In this document: positions 32,916-41,472 of the stretch, piece by piece
Numbering within the stretch: the first letter of the stretch is position 1
How the letters are laid out: every line of letters starts with the position of its first letter
Assembly: GCA_964507325.1 (NCBI GenBank)
Contig: CAZDQL010000007.1
Coordinates: 48,192 to 112,191 of the forward strand
Length of the DNA: 64,000 nucleotides
Source of the DNA: CAZDQL01 sp964507325
GTDB taxonomy: Bacteria > Planctomycetota > UBA1135 > GCA-002686595
Direction of reading: 5' to 3'
The notes under the pieces: model-generated
The model's input: the letters and a program-made list of their open reading frames with translations, nothing else
Told to the model about the DNA's origin: nothing
Database searches by the model: none
Program-made: the position numbers and the translations under genes

Positions 32916-34864
32916 CGTCGACGGTCGGTGCCGCCGCCCGGTCTCAGCAGCGCCCGCTGAGCTCCGAGGACTACGAGGCCCCCCTCACCCGCGAGGAGCG
33001 CCGGCGCATCGTCTGGCAACTGGGGCCCCTGCTCGCGGGCGCGGGCATCCTGGCCCTGGGCGCGGTCTGGGGAGCGCTGATCCCGGGGCAAGCCGAGGTG
33101 GCGCGCGGGATCCAGGCCGTGGCCGCCCTGGTGGTGGGGTTGCCGATCCTGCGCCGCGGCTTGGCCGGCTTCCTGGCGCGCGAACCGCGGGACCTCACCG
33201 AGCAGCTCGTCTCGCTGGCGATCCTGGCCGCCATGGCCGCCGGGAGCTTCGTCACCGCCACCCTGGTTCCGCTCTTCCTCGAGCTGGGGCACCTCTTCGA
33301 GGAGCGCTCCTCGCGCGGCGCCCGCGCCGCGATCGAGGGGATCCGCCGCCTCTCCGCCCAGCGCGCCACGCGTTGGGTGAACGGCGCCGAGCACGAGATC
33401 GAGCCCGGCGACCTCACGGTGGGGGACCAGGTCGTGGTGCGCCCCGGGGAGGTGATCCCCGTCGACGGCCGGGTGGTCCACGGGCACTCCTCCGTGGACC
33501 AGGCGCCGATCACCGGCGAGTCGGTCTACGAGGACGTCGAACCCGGCTCCCAGGTCTTCAGCGGGACCGTCAACCTGGGCGGACTCCTGCGCGTGCGCGC
33601 CACCCAGGTGGGGCACGCCTCGGTGATCGGGCGCGTGTTGGAGGTGCTGCGGCGCGTCGAGCTCTCCAAGACGCCGGTCCTCCGGTTGCTGGAGCGCTAC
33701 GCGCGGGTGTACCTGCCGCTGGTGCTCTCGATCGCGGCGGTGACCCTCTTCGTCTCGAGCGAGCTCGACCGCGCCATCGCAGTCTTGATCGTCGCCTGCC
33801 CCTGCGCGTTGGTCCTGGCGGGACCGGCGGCGATCGTGGTGGCGATGACCGCCGCCACGCGGCGCTCGATCCTGATCAAGAGCGCCAGCTTCCTGGAGAC
33901 GATGGCCACCGTCGACACCCTCGTCCTGGACAAGACCGGCACGGTGACGATGGGGGCGCTCTCGGTCGGCGAGGTGCACCCCAGGAACGGGTACAGCGAG
34001 GAGGAGGTCCTGGTCGCCGCCGCGCGCTGCGGGCACGGCTCGTTGCACCCGGTCTCGCGGGCGGCGGTCGAGGCGGCCGATGCCCGGGAGCTGGAATACG
34101 AGCGCCCCGAGCGCACCGAGGAGGTGCCGGGCAAGGGCGTGGTCGTGGCCGACGAGGAGCTGCCCCTGCGGCTGGGTCGCGGCGAGTGGCTGGAGGACCA
34201 GGGGGTGGCGGGCCTCGAGGCCGCGCCCTCTCCGGGTCCCGGGGTGTGGGTCGCGCGGGGGGGCGAGCTGGTCGGCTACATCTCCCTCGTCGATCGCCCG
34301 CGGGAGGAGGCGGTCCAGGCCCTGGAGCACACGCGCATGCTGGGGATCGAGCGGTTGGTCCTGCTCACCGGCGATCGGGAGGAGGTCGCCCGCGAGGTGG
34401 CCCAGGACCTGGGCTTCGACGCCTACGTGGCCGAGGTGTTGCCGGAGGAGAAGCTCGACGTGGTGCGCGAGGAGCAGGCCGCCGGACGCACGGTGATGAT
34501 GGTGGGGGACGGCATCAACGACGCCCTGGCGCTCTCCGGTTCCGACGTGGGGGTGGCGGTCGGCGCGCGCATGAACGAGGTGGCGCTCGGGGGCGCGGAC
34601 GTGGCGCTCTTGACCGACGACCTGGGGCGCTTGCCGCTGATGATGCGCCTGGCGGAGCTGACCCGTTCCCTGGTGCTGCAGAACGCCTTGATCGGGACCC
34701 TCTTCAGCGTGGCGATGGTGGCGCTCGCCTCGGCCGGGATCGTCTCGGCGCTGGCGGGGGCGCTCCTGCACAACGCGGGGGCGGTCTTCGTGATCGCCAA
34801 CTCCTCGCGGCTCTTGATCGCAATGGACGATCGCGGCGGATCGAGCGGGGCGGGGGACGACTAG
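32912..34864 (+). CDS. P1B-type heavy-metal-transporting ATPase
   Basis: A 650-aa protein starting with GTG in overlap with the SPFH gene. It has no N-terminal metal-binding HMA domain. Motifs in order: PITGESVYE (A-domain TGES), CPCALVLAGPAA with CPC at 296-298, DKTGT with the phosphorylated Asp340, GHGSLHP (HP motif of P1B pumps), GDGINDALALSGSDVGVAVG. The last helix pair contains LHNAGAVFVIANSSRLL. CPC pumps export or import Cu, Zn, Cd or Pb; the C-terminal wording is nearer the Zn/Cd group than CopA, but I cannot fix the metal. Coupling to three SPFH genes suggests a membrane microdomain or quality-control partner. The 3' end of the gene lies inside the duplicated block that follows. Confidence 0.88.
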   Translation: MTSTVGAAARSQQRPLSSEDYEAPLTREERRRIVWQLGPLLAGAGILALGAVWGALIPGQAEVARGIQAVAALVVGLPILRRGLAGFLAREPRDLTEQLVSLAILAAMAAGSFVTATLVPLFLELGHLFEERSSRGARAAIEGIRRLSAQRATRWVNGAEHEIEPGDLTVGDQVVVRPGEVIPVDGRVVHGHSSVDQAPITGESVYEDVEPGSQVFSGTVNLGGLLRVRATQVGHASVIGRVLEVLRRVELSKTPVLRLLERYARVYLPLVLSIAAVTLFVSSELDRAIAVLIVACPCALVLAGPAAIVVAMTAATRRSILIKSASFLETMATVDTLVLDKTGTVTMGALSVGEVHPRNGYSEEEVLVAAARCGHGSLHPVSRAAVEAADARELEYERPERTEEVPGKGVVVADEELPLRLGRGEWLEDQGVAGLEAAPSPGPGVWVARGGELVGYISLVDRPREEAVQALEHTRMLGIERLVLLTGDREEVAREVAQDLGFDAYVAEVLPEEKLDVVREEQAAGRTVMMVGDGINDALALSGSDVGVAVGARMNEVALGGADVALLTDDLGRLPLMMRLAELTRSLVLQNALIGTLFSVAMVALASAGIVSALAGALLHNAGAVFVIANSSRLLIAMDDRGGSSGAGDD

Positions 34865-34908
34865 ACCTCCGTCCAAGGAATCCAGGCAACCGGGCAGGAG
34901 CCGCGGCC

Positions 34909-34914
34909 TAGACT
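34909..34914 (+). promoter_or_regulatory. Candidate -10 box (TAGACT), copy 1
   Basis: TAGACT lies 19 nt before the ATG at 34934. The identical box occurs at the same distance in copy 2 (36552-36557), so it was kept in both copies after duplication. Confidence 0.4.
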
Positions 34915-34933
34915 GTCTACAGAAGGCGGTCTG

Positions 34934-36403
34934 ATGCGCATGCCCCGACTCCCGCTGGTCCTGATCGCCGTGGTTGCGATCGCTGGAGCCTTCCTGGCTT
35001 CCCGCAGGTTCGGTCCGTGGACTTCCAGGTCGAGCGAGCCACTCGCGTCCGAGGACGATGTGGTGGCCGGAATCGCAGAGCCCACGGGCTCGGCGCTCGT
35101 GTCCGAAGCGCGGGATGGGCCGTACGAGAGCGCTCGCCAGGCAGTGTCCCAGCCCTCGCCCGATCGAGTGGAAGGGGTCGTGCTCCCCACCTCGGCCGAC
35201 GGCCTCTGGGTCGAGGGCTTGGTCCGGTGGCCCGGTGGACTCCCCGTCGCGGGGGCCAGGGTCAAGGCCTACCAGGAGCACCAGAGCCGCAGCCTCTACC
35301 CAGGACTTCGATCAACCGTCAGGACCGATGAGGACGGGTGCTTCCGAATCACCGGAATTGCAGATGCGCCGTGTACGCTACGAGCCTGGGCGCGGCCGGG
35401 GCTTGAGCACGCGGAGTGGCAGGGGCCCTCGGAGCGTCGCCGCTCGGGGCTGAGTACTCTCCGCCCCCACTGGCGAGCGATGGTGGAGGGGGTGCGTCCT
35501 TCGCGGACGGATCTCGTCCTCGTGTTGAGCGGCGGGAGCACGATCTCGGGGCGGGTGGTGGACACCTGGGGCGCGGCGCTCCCGAGGTTCAGGGTGGTCA
35601 TCACGCCGGCGGATCCCGGACGTCCATCCCGGGCCAGCACGTTCCGGGGTGAGGATGGACGCTTCACGCTCGACGGCGTTCAACCCGGAGGATGGACCGC
35701 GAAGGCTTCCGCCGTCGGCTACGTCGCTTCGAGCGAGACGCCTGTCAGCGCTCCCCAGTCCGGCGAGCTGACGTTGGTGCTTGCCCCCTTCGCGACCGCG
35801 ACCGGCGTTGTGCTCGACCCGGCGGGGCGGCCGGTCTCCGGAGCCCAGATCGAGGTCCGGCCGGCGTTGGAGGAGCGGAGCACCTTCCGCCGCGCGGGGG
35901 AGCTGACTGGAGAGGGCGGGAGGTTCGAGCTCTCGCTGCCCCCAGGGGAGCACGAGATCCTCGCCAAGCCGGGAGAGGACAGGCATCCCGGGTACGTGGC
36001 GAGCGCGACCGAGACCCTGTCTGTCACCACGGCAGAGACCCAGGAGGGGCTGCGCCTCACCCTGAGGCCTGGGGCCACCATCACCGGAGTGCTCGATTCG
36101 ACCGCGGGCGATTTGGCGGCGAGGGCCGTCTCCTTGCACCAGTTGGGCGGCACCCGCGAGGGACGGACCAGGACCGACGCCCTGGGCCAGTTCCGGTTCG
36201 ACGGCTTGCCGGCTGGGGAGTACCGGCTCGAACTACTTCCAGAGAAGGAGTGGCAGGGCACAGCGAGACGGTTCAAGTCCACGGTCCGCATCGGGGGGCG
36301 GGGAGGAGGTACCCCGCGCAGCAGCGAGATCTGCGCTGCCTCCTTGACCTGCGAGCTCCGCGAAGGGGAAGAGCGTCACGTCGTCCTGGGTGCCCCGCAG
36401 TAG
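34934..36403 (+). CDS. Carboxypeptidase-regulatory-like surface protein, copy 1 (short form)
   Basis: A 489-aa protein. Its N-terminal helix (LPLVLIAVVAIAGAFLASRRFGPW) is followed by a linker and four Ig-like carboxypeptidase-regulatory modules, for example VEGLVRWPGGLPVAGARVKAY, ISGRVVDTWGAALPRFRVVI, ATGVVLDPAGRPVSGAQIEV and ITGVLDSTAGDLAARAV. It is highly similar over its whole length to the 756-aa neighbour, which has extra modules after the anchor. No enzyme motif is seen. Such modules are usually structural or binding units in surface proteins. It follows the ATPase gene by 69 bp. Confidence 0.7.
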   Translation: MRMPRLPLVLIAVVAIAGAFLASRRFGPWTSRSSEPLASEDDVVAGIAEPTGSALVSEARDGPYESARQAVSQPSPDRVEGVVLPTSADGLWVEGLVRWPGGLPVAGARVKAYQEHQSRSLYPGLRSTVRTDEDGCFRITGIADAPCTLRAWARPGLEHAEWQGPSERRRSGLSTLRPHWRAMVEGVRPSRTDLVLVLSGGSTISGRVVDTWGAALPRFRVVITPADPGRPSRASTFRGEDGRFTLDGVQPGGWTAKASAVGYVASSETPVSAPQSGELTLVLAPFATATGVVLDPAGRPVSGAQIEVRPALEERSTFRRAGELTGEGGRFELSLPPGEHEILAKPGEDRHPGYVASATETLSVTTAETQEGLRLTLRPGATITGVLDSTAGDLAARAVSLHQLGGTREGRTRTDALGQFRFDGLPAGEYRLELLPEKEWQGTARRFKSTVRIGGRGGGTPRSSEICAASLTCELREGEERHVVLGAPQ

Positions 36404-36420
36404 CCCGGCACTGGATCTCC

Positions 36421-36488
36421 CTACTCCCGCCGCGTCCTCAGGTTCAGCATCTCCCCGAAGACCGGGAGCATGGTCGCAGCGGAAGTAG
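36421..36488 (-). pseudogene. Remnant of the terC 3' end left by the tandem duplication
   Basis: On the minus strand this reads VFGEMLNLRTRRE followed by TAG. The real terC end at 38865 reads VFVEMLNLRTRRE and TAG, and 37 of the first 38 bases are identical; similarity then decays. Only about 22 codons remain, with no start. It marks the junction of the duplicated block. Confidence 0.85.
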
Positions 36489-36576
36489 CCGGGCGGGGGA
36501 CGCCTAGACCCCCGTCCAGGGATTCCGGGCAACCGGGCAGAGGCCGCGCTCTAGACTGTCTACTGAGGGCAGTCTG

Positions 36577-38847
36577 ATGCGCATGCCCCGATTCCCGCTG
36601 TTCCTGATCGCCGTGGTTGCGATCGCTGGGGCCGTCCTGGTCTCTCGCGAGCTCGGTCCGTGGGCTTCTAGGTCGAGCGAGCCCCTCGCGTCCGAGGGGG
36701 ACGCAGCGGCCGGGACCGCAGGGGGCACGGGCTCGGCGCTCGCGTCCGAAGCGCAGGAGGGGTCGTCCGAGAACGCTCGCCGGGTCGTGCCCCGGTCTTC
36801 ACCCGATCCTCCGGAAGAGGTCGTGCTCACCATCCCGGACGACGCGCTCTGGGTCGAGGGTCGAGTGGTTCTCCCGGCGGGGACCCCGCCCGACGAACAG
36901 GTGTGGGTGATCGCCCGCGGCGGGACCTTTCCGCGCAGCAGGGGGTGTCGCACCCACGAGGTGGCGCTGACTCCGGATGGCACCTTCCGGGTCGCCTTCG
37001 CCCCCGGGACCAGGAGGGGGTCGGTGGAGTTGGGGGCGCGCTACCTCTACCTGGGGCGCAGCGTGAGCGTGGATGTCGACGGTCTGCCCGACGAGGTCCT
37101 GCTCGAACCCCTGCTCGGTGCGCGCGTGCTGCTGACCGTGAGTCCGCCCGCCGGAGCGGACTCCGGGGAGCTGGGGGAGGTCGTCGTGCGTTGGGCCGCG
37201 GAGAATCCCGGACGACCACAGGACTTCGCGATGCGGGTCGCGACCGACCACGAGAACGGCGTATTCGAGTTCACCTCTCTGCCAGTGGGAGGCTCGCTGT
37301 ACGCGGCGATCGCCTCCCGGTCCTGGTGCGACCACACCGAGCTGATCCGTGACCTCCGCTCCGGTGAGATCCGCGAGGTTGCGTGTGAGCTGACGCGGGG
37401 GGGGCGCCTCACCGGACGCGTCTACGATGGCGATGGAGCACCGCTGGCAGGCGTTCAGCTGGAGGCGACCTCCACCTCCTCGCCCGCCGAGGGCGTCAGC
37501 AGGATCATAGCCGTCGAGGCCCAGTCGAGCGAGGGCGGTGGGTTCGATCTACGGGGGATCGCGCCGGGTGTGGTCATCGTGGAAGCGGCGCACACCGAGC
37601 ACCTGGGGCACAGGAAGCCCCTGGGGAGGGTGATGGACGGCGATCTGCGAGAGGGCTTCGAGCTGCGCTTGGAGCGTGGCTGCCACCTTGCGGGTCGGGT
37701 CCTGTGGCCCGATGGACGACCCGTCTCGAGGGCCAAGGTCGAGGTCTCTCAGGAGGGGCTGGACCCCGACCTCTTCCCCGGACTCCGCTCAGCCGTTCGG
37801 GCCGATGAGGACGGGCGCTTCCGGGTCACCCGACTTGGAGAGGAACCGTGCACGGTACGAGCCTGGGCCCGGCCGAGCCGTGAGCAAGCGGAGTGGCAGG
37901 GTCTCTTGGAGCGTCGCCGTGCGGGACTCAGCGCTCGCCGCCCCAACTGGCGAGCGCTGGCGCAGGAGGTACGTCCTTCGCGGACGGACCTCGTTCTCGT
38001 GCTGAACGCCGGGGGCACGATCGCGGGGCGAGTGGTGGACAGCTGGGGTGTGGCGGTCCCGAGGTTCAAGGTGATCGCCAGGGCGGCGGATCGCGGGCTT
38101 CCAACCCAGTGCAACACGTTCCAGGTGAAGGATGGGCGCTTCAAGTTCGACGGCGTTCAACCTGGTAAGTGGATCGTGACGGCATCCGCCGGCGGCTACG
38201 TATCCTCGAGTGCGACGCCTGTCCGCGTTCCCGAGTCTGGAGAGCTGGCGCTGGTGATGGTCCGGAAGGCGAGCGTGACCGGAGTCGTGCTCGATCCGGA
38301 GGGACGACCGGTCCCCGGGGCCCTGGTCGAGGCCCAGCCGACGCCGGACGATCCGGGTTCGTACCCCCGGCGCACTGACGGCACGACAGGGCGGGACGGG
38401 GAGTTCGAGCTCGCCTTGGCACCGGGGGAGTACGAGATCCACGCCACGCCCGGCATGTACGGGCGCTCCGAGTTCGCGGCGAGCGTGCCCGTGAGCCTGT
38501 CCTTCACGCCGGCGGAGACCCGTGCGGGGCTGCAGCTCACCCTGAGGCCTGGGGCCACCATCAGCGGAGCGCTCGATCCGTCGGTGGGCGATCTGGTCGG
38601 AAGGAGCGTCTCCCTGCGCCAGGTGGACGGCCGCCGCAGCGAGTGGACCGAATCCGACGCCCTGGGCCAATTCAGCTTCCAGGGGTTGCCGCCTGGGGAG
38701 TTTCGGATCGACCTGTATCCGGTATCGGAGAGGGAGGAAGTGCGGGGCGGGGACACCTTCCGCAACATCTTCGACTGTGACGTCTTCTCGACCTGCGAGC
38801 TCCGCGAAGGGGAAGAGCGCCACGTCGTCCTGGGTGCCCCGCAGTAG
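36577..38847 (+). CDS. Carboxypeptidase-regulatory-like surface protein, copy 2 (long form)
   Basis: A 756-aa protein. Anchor helix, linker and C-terminal half match copy 1 closely (LVLVLNAGGTIAGRVVDSWGVAVPRFKVI against LVLVLSGGSTISGRVVDTWGAALPRFRVV). Residues about 95-360 are extra: modules such as VEGRVVLPAGTPPDEQVWVI, LTGRVYDGDGAPLAGVQLEA and LAGRVLWPDGRPVSRAKVEV. Either copy 1 lost about 265 residues by recombination between modules, or copy 2 gained them. The C-terminus ends DVFSTCELREGEERHVVLGAPQ; copy 1 ends with an almost identical string. It lies 17 bp from the convergent terC gene. Confidence 0.7.
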   Translation: MRMPRFPLFLIAVVAIAGAVLVSRELGPWASRSSEPLASEGDAAAGTAGGTGSALASEAQEGSSENARRVVPRSSPDPPEEVVLTIPDDALWVEGRVVLPAGTPPDEQVWVIARGGTFPRSRGCRTHEVALTPDGTFRVAFAPGTRRGSVELGARYLYLGRSVSVDVDGLPDEVLLEPLLGARVLLTVSPPAGADSGELGEVVVRWAAENPGRPQDFAMRVATDHENGVFEFTSLPVGGSLYAAIASRSWCDHTELIRDLRSGEIREVACELTRGGRLTGRVYDGDGAPLAGVQLEATSTSSPAEGVSRIIAVEAQSSEGGGFDLRGIAPGVVIVEAAHTEHLGHRKPLGRVMDGDLREGFELRLERGCHLAGRVLWPDGRPVSRAKVEVSQEGLDPDLFPGLRSAVRADEDGRFRVTRLGEEPCTVRAWARPSREQAEWQGLLERRRAGLSARRPNWRALAQEVRPSRTDLVLVLNAGGTIAGRVVDSWGVAVPRFKVIARAADRGLPTQCNTFQVKDGRFKFDGVQPGKWIVTASAGGYVSSSATPVRVPESGELALVMVRKASVTGVVLDPEGRPVPGALVEAQPTPDDPGSYPRRTDGTTGRDGEFELALAPGEYEIHATPGMYGRSEFAASVPVSLSFTPAETRAGLQLTLRPGATISGALDPSVGDLVGRSVSLRQVDGRRSEWTESDALGQFSFQGLPPGEFRIDLYPVSEREEVRGGDTFRNIFDCDVFSTCELREGEERHVVLGAPQ

Positions 38848-38864
38848 CCCGGCGCTGGATCCCC

Positions 38865-39578
38865 CTACTCCCGCCGCGTCCTCAGGTTCAGCATCTCCAC
38901 GAAGACCGAGAACGCCATCGCGAAGTAGACGTACCCCTTGGGGATGTGGAACTCGAGACCCTCCCCGACCAGCGTCACCCCGATCAGGAGCAGGAAGGAG
39001 AGCGCCAGCATCTTCACCGTCGGGTGCTTCTCGATGAAGCCCGAGACGGACTTGGCGGCGAGCATCATCACGCCCACCGCCAGCACCACGGCGGTGATCA
39101 TCACCGCCGCCGACTCCGCCATCCCCACGGCCGTGATCACCGAGTCGAGGGAGAAGACCAGGTCCAGGATCAGGATCTGGATCAACACCGAGCGGTAGGA
39201 GACCTGCCGCCCCCCCGCCCCCGGGGACTCGTCTCCCCCCTCGATCTTGTGGTGGATCTCGTGGGTGGCCTTGGCGATCAGGAAGAGCCCCCCCAGGAGC
39301 AGGATCAGGTCGCGCCCGGAGAGCGCCTCGTCGAGGACGGTGAAGAGCGGCTCGGTGAGGCGCATGATCCAGGTCAGGGAGAGCAGCAGCAAGATGCGTC
39401 CGCCCATCGCCAGGCTCAGCCCGATGACGCGCGCGCGATCGCGCTCCTTCTCTTCCAGTCGTCCCGAGAGGATCGAGATGAAGACGATGTTGTCGATGCC
39501 GAGGACGATCTCGAGCGCGGTCAGCGTGCCGAGGGCGATCCACGTCTGGGGATTCGAGAGCAGTTCGTACCAGTCCAC
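38865..39578 (-). CDS. terC: TerC family integral membrane protein
   Basis: A 237-aa protein starting with GTG; it has about seven helices. Family marks: LEIVLGIDNIVFISILSGRL near residue 22, LGGLFLIAKATHEIHHKIEG near 95, LDLVFSLDSVITAVGMAE near 138, and IPKGYVYFAMAFSVFVEMLNLR at the end. The acidic residues in GIDN and SLDS are conserved in TerC/Alx proteins, which are linked to Mn2+ export and metalation of secreted proteins. A piece of its 3' end was copied to 36421 in the duplication event. It runs convergent with the duplicated surface-protein gene. Confidence 0.88.
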   Translation of the reverse strand: MDWYELLSNPQTWIALGTLTALEIVLGIDNIVFISILSGRLEEKERDRARVIGLSLAMGGRILLLLSLTWIMRLTEPLFTVLDEALSGRDLILLLGGLFLIAKATHEIHHKIEGGDESPGAGGRQVSYRSVLIQILILDLVFSLDSVITAVGMAESAAVMITAVVLAVGVMMLAAKSVSGFIEKHPTVKMLALSFLLLIGVTLVGEGLEFHIPKGYVYFAMAFSVFVEMLNLRTRRE

Positions 39579-39623
39579 GGGAATCCAGGGGGCTGGGGTC
39601 GCAGGGAACGGAGTCGGTCCGCG

Positions 39624-40949
39624 TCAGTCGAAGGCGAGCGGCAGGCCGCGCGGGGCTCCGACGGGAGCGCCGCGGTCGTAGACGATCTCGCCGCGCAGGA
39701 CGGTGGTCACCGGCCAGCCGGCCAGGGGTGTGCCCACGAAGGGGCTGAAGCCCGCGCGGCTCTCGAGCTCCTCCAGGGCGAGGGGGCCCTGCACCGACGG
39801 GTCGACGATCACCGCGTCGCCGTCGCACCCCACCTCGTGGGCGCCCTTGCCGCGGATCCCGTAGACGCTACAGGGGCCCTCCACCGTCAAGCGCGGGATG
39901 TCCGCCAGCCTGAGCCACCCGTCGCGCACCGCGGTCAGGAGCAGGGGCAGGATCGTCTGCACCCCCGGGATGCCCGAGGGGGAGTAGGGGTAGGGCTTGG
40001 CCTTCTCCTCCAGTGTGTGCGGGGCGTGGTCGCTGCCGATGCAATCGACCGGGCCCTCCACCAGCGCCCGACGCAGGGCCTTCTGGTGGCGTTCGTCGCG
40101 CACGGGCGGGTTCATCTGGGCCCAGGTCCCGTGCTCGCGGTAGCACTCCGGCGCCGCGAGAAAGAGGTGGTTGGGGGTGGCCTCGACGGTCACCAGCTCG
40201 CCCAGGTCGCGTTCGCGCACGAGCTCCAGTTCCTCCGCCGTCGAGACGTGCAGGAGATGCACCGGCCGCGAGGTGCGCTCCACCAGGTCGAGCAGGCGGC
40301 GCGTGGCGCGCAGGGCGCACTCCACATCGCGCACTTCCGGGTGGCTCTCCACCTCGGTCCCCTCCTCGAGCGCGGCGTAACGCTGTGCCAGCCGCGGGTT
40401 GTCCTCGGAGTGCACCGTCACCCTGCGCCGGCCGTGGCGCAGGACGCGCTCGAGGGTGGCGTCGTCCTCCACCAGGAGGTCGCCGGTGGAGGAGCCCATG
40501 AAGAGCTTGACGCCGGCGCAGCCGGGGAGCGCCTCCCAATCGCCGAGCTGCTCGGCGTTCTCCGCGCTGGCCCCCAGGAAGAAGGCGTGGTCCGCGGCGA
40601 CCCGATCGCGGGCGCGGGCCAGCTTGTCGGTCAGCGCCTCGGGGTCGGTGGTGGCCGGCTGGGTGTTCGGCATCTCGCAGAAGGAGGTCACCCCCCCGGC
40701 GATCGCCGCGCGCGCGCCGGAGGCGAGGTCCTCCTTGTGCTCCATACCCGGCTCCCGGAAGTGGACCTGGGGATCGATCAGGCCGGGGAAGACGAGCATC
40801 CCCGTGGCGTCGAGCACCGCGCAGTCGGGGTGAGGGCTCACCTTGCCGCCCACGCCCCGCACCACGCCCTCTTCGATCAAGAGATCGCCCAGGCGCTCGC
40901 CCTCCGGGAGGACGAGAGTGCCACCGCGGATCAGGAGGTCGCCAGTCAT
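39624..40949 (-). CDS. pyrC: Dihydroorotase (cyclic amidohydrolase)
   Basis: A 441-aa protein. I use ATG 40949, which overlaps the HIT gene stop (ATGA). It has the metal-binding HFREPG (HxR in DPQVHFREPGMEHKED), the lysine region (CAGVKLFMGSSTG), His ligands in VTVHSED and VHLLHVSTAEE, the Asp motif CIGSDHAPHTLEEK, and the C-terminal beta cap of allantoinase/dihydroorotase-type enzymes. It would close carbamoyl-aspartate to dihydroorotate in pyrimidine synthesis. It belongs to the longer, bacterial class I/AllB-like group, so allantoinase or hydantoinase cannot be excluded. It is translationally coupled to the HIT-family gene. Confidence 0.82.
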   Translation of the reverse strand: MTGDLLIRGGTLVLPEGERLGDLLIEEGVVRGVGGKVSPHPDCAVLDATGMLVFPGLIDPQVHFREPGMEHKEDLASGARAAIAGGVTSFCEMPNTQPATTDPEALTDKLARARDRVAADHAFFLGASAENAEQLGDWEALPGCAGVKLFMGSSTGDLLVEDDATLERVLRHGRRRVTVHSEDNPRLAQRYAALEEGTEVESHPEVRDVECALRATRRLLDLVERTSRPVHLLHVSTAEELELVRERDLGELVTVEATPNHLFLAAPECYREHGTWAQMNPPVRDERHQKALRRALVEGPVDCIGSDHAPHTLEEKAKPYPYSPSGIPGVQTILPLLLTAVRDGWLRLADIPRLTVEGPCSVYGIRGKGAHEVGCDGDAVIVDPSVQGPLALEELESRAGFSPFVGTPLAGWPVTTVLRGEIVYDRGAPVGAPRGLPLAFD

Positions 40950-41371
40950 TGTGCGAGCGCCGAACGGATCTTCGGCAAGAGTTCCGCGGCGTCGTCCTGC
41001 GAGAGCTCTCTCGCCGGCCACCCCACCTCCAGGCCAGCGTCGGCGACCTTCGGGATGATGTGGAAGTGGACGTGGAAGATCTCCTGGTGGGCGGGGCGAC
41101 CGTTGTTCTGCAGCACGTTGTAGTGCTCCGCCCCCGTGGCCTCGAGCACCGCCCGGGCGAGGCGCGGCAGCACGCGCCCCAGCGCCGCGGCGGACTCGTC
41201 GGAGAGCTCGTGCAGGAAGGCCTTGCGCTCCTTGGGGATAACGAGGGTGTGCCCCGGGGAGAGGGGGCCGATGTCGAGGAAGGCCAGGACGTGCTCGTCC
41301 TCGTAGACCCTGTGACAGGGGATCTCGCCGTCGAGGATGCGATCGAAGATCGTCGGGCCGGCGTCGTTCAT
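40946..41371 (-). CDS. HIT family nucleotide hydrolase
   Basis: A 141-aa protein of normal HINT size. IFDRILDGEIPCHRVYEDEHVLAFLDIGPLSPGHTLVIPK is the conserved N-terminal half, and HVHFHIIPK carries the catalytic histidine triad. HINT-type enzymes hydrolyse nucleoside phosphoramidates. It is the first gene of a two-gene unit with the dihydroorotase. Confidence 0.9.
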   Translation of the reverse strand: MNDAGPTIFDRILDGEIPCHRVYEDEHVLAFLDIGPLSPGHTLVIPKERKAFLHELSDESAAALGRVLPRLARAVLEATGAEHYNVLQNNGRPAHQEIFHVHFHIIPKVADAGLEVGWPARELSQDDAAELLPKIRSALAQ

Positions 41372-41399
41372 GGGGTTCTCCGCGCGGGGTGCGCGCGCG

Positions 41400-41405
41400 A
41401 GTCTA
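41400..41405 (-). promoter_or_regulatory. Candidate -10 box (TAGACT) for the HIT/dihydroorotase unit
   Basis: TAGACT on the minus strand lies 28 nt before the HIT start codon. The next feature upstream is a hairpin that ends the neighbouring operon. Confidence 0.35.
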
Positions 41406-41409
41406 CCCT

Positions 41410-41445
41410 AGCCCGGACCATTCACGAAGCGAGTCGGTCCGGGCT
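41410..41445 (-). terminator. Hairpin terminating the 42-43 kb secreted-protein genes
   Basis: AGCCCGGACC and GGTCCGGGCT are a perfect 10-bp inverted repeat with a 16-nt loop, 27 bp past the stop of the coiled-coil gene. Confidence 0.6.
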
Positions 41446-41472
41446 GGCGCCGGCTGTCGCAACGAGTCGGCG

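Larger units (their letters stand above)
34848..38929. repeat. Tandem duplication of a secreted-protein gene with its flanks
   Basis: Copy 1 spans about 34848-36490 and copy 2 about 36491-38929. Both begin with GGGCGGGGGACG and CTAGACC, carry the same upstream block (CCGGGCAACCGGGCAG-type text, CTAGACTGTCTAC), the same ATGCGCATGCCC start and the same 3' end GTCCTGGGTGCCCCGCAGTAG. Both end in terC sequence: functional in copy 2, a remnant in copy 1. Copy 2 is about 790 bp longer because its gene has extra N-terminal modules. Confidence 0.85.

Noticed and set aside
32912..34864. Assignment of the ATPase to copper (CopA)
   Set aside because: The CPC motif is shared by several P1B groups, and the last-helix text (HNAGAVFVIANSS) does not match the CopA signature. 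The metal is left open.
36404..36576. A possible small gene in the gap between the two surface-protein copies
   Set aside because: The only coherent codons are the remnant of terC on the minus strand, with no start codon.
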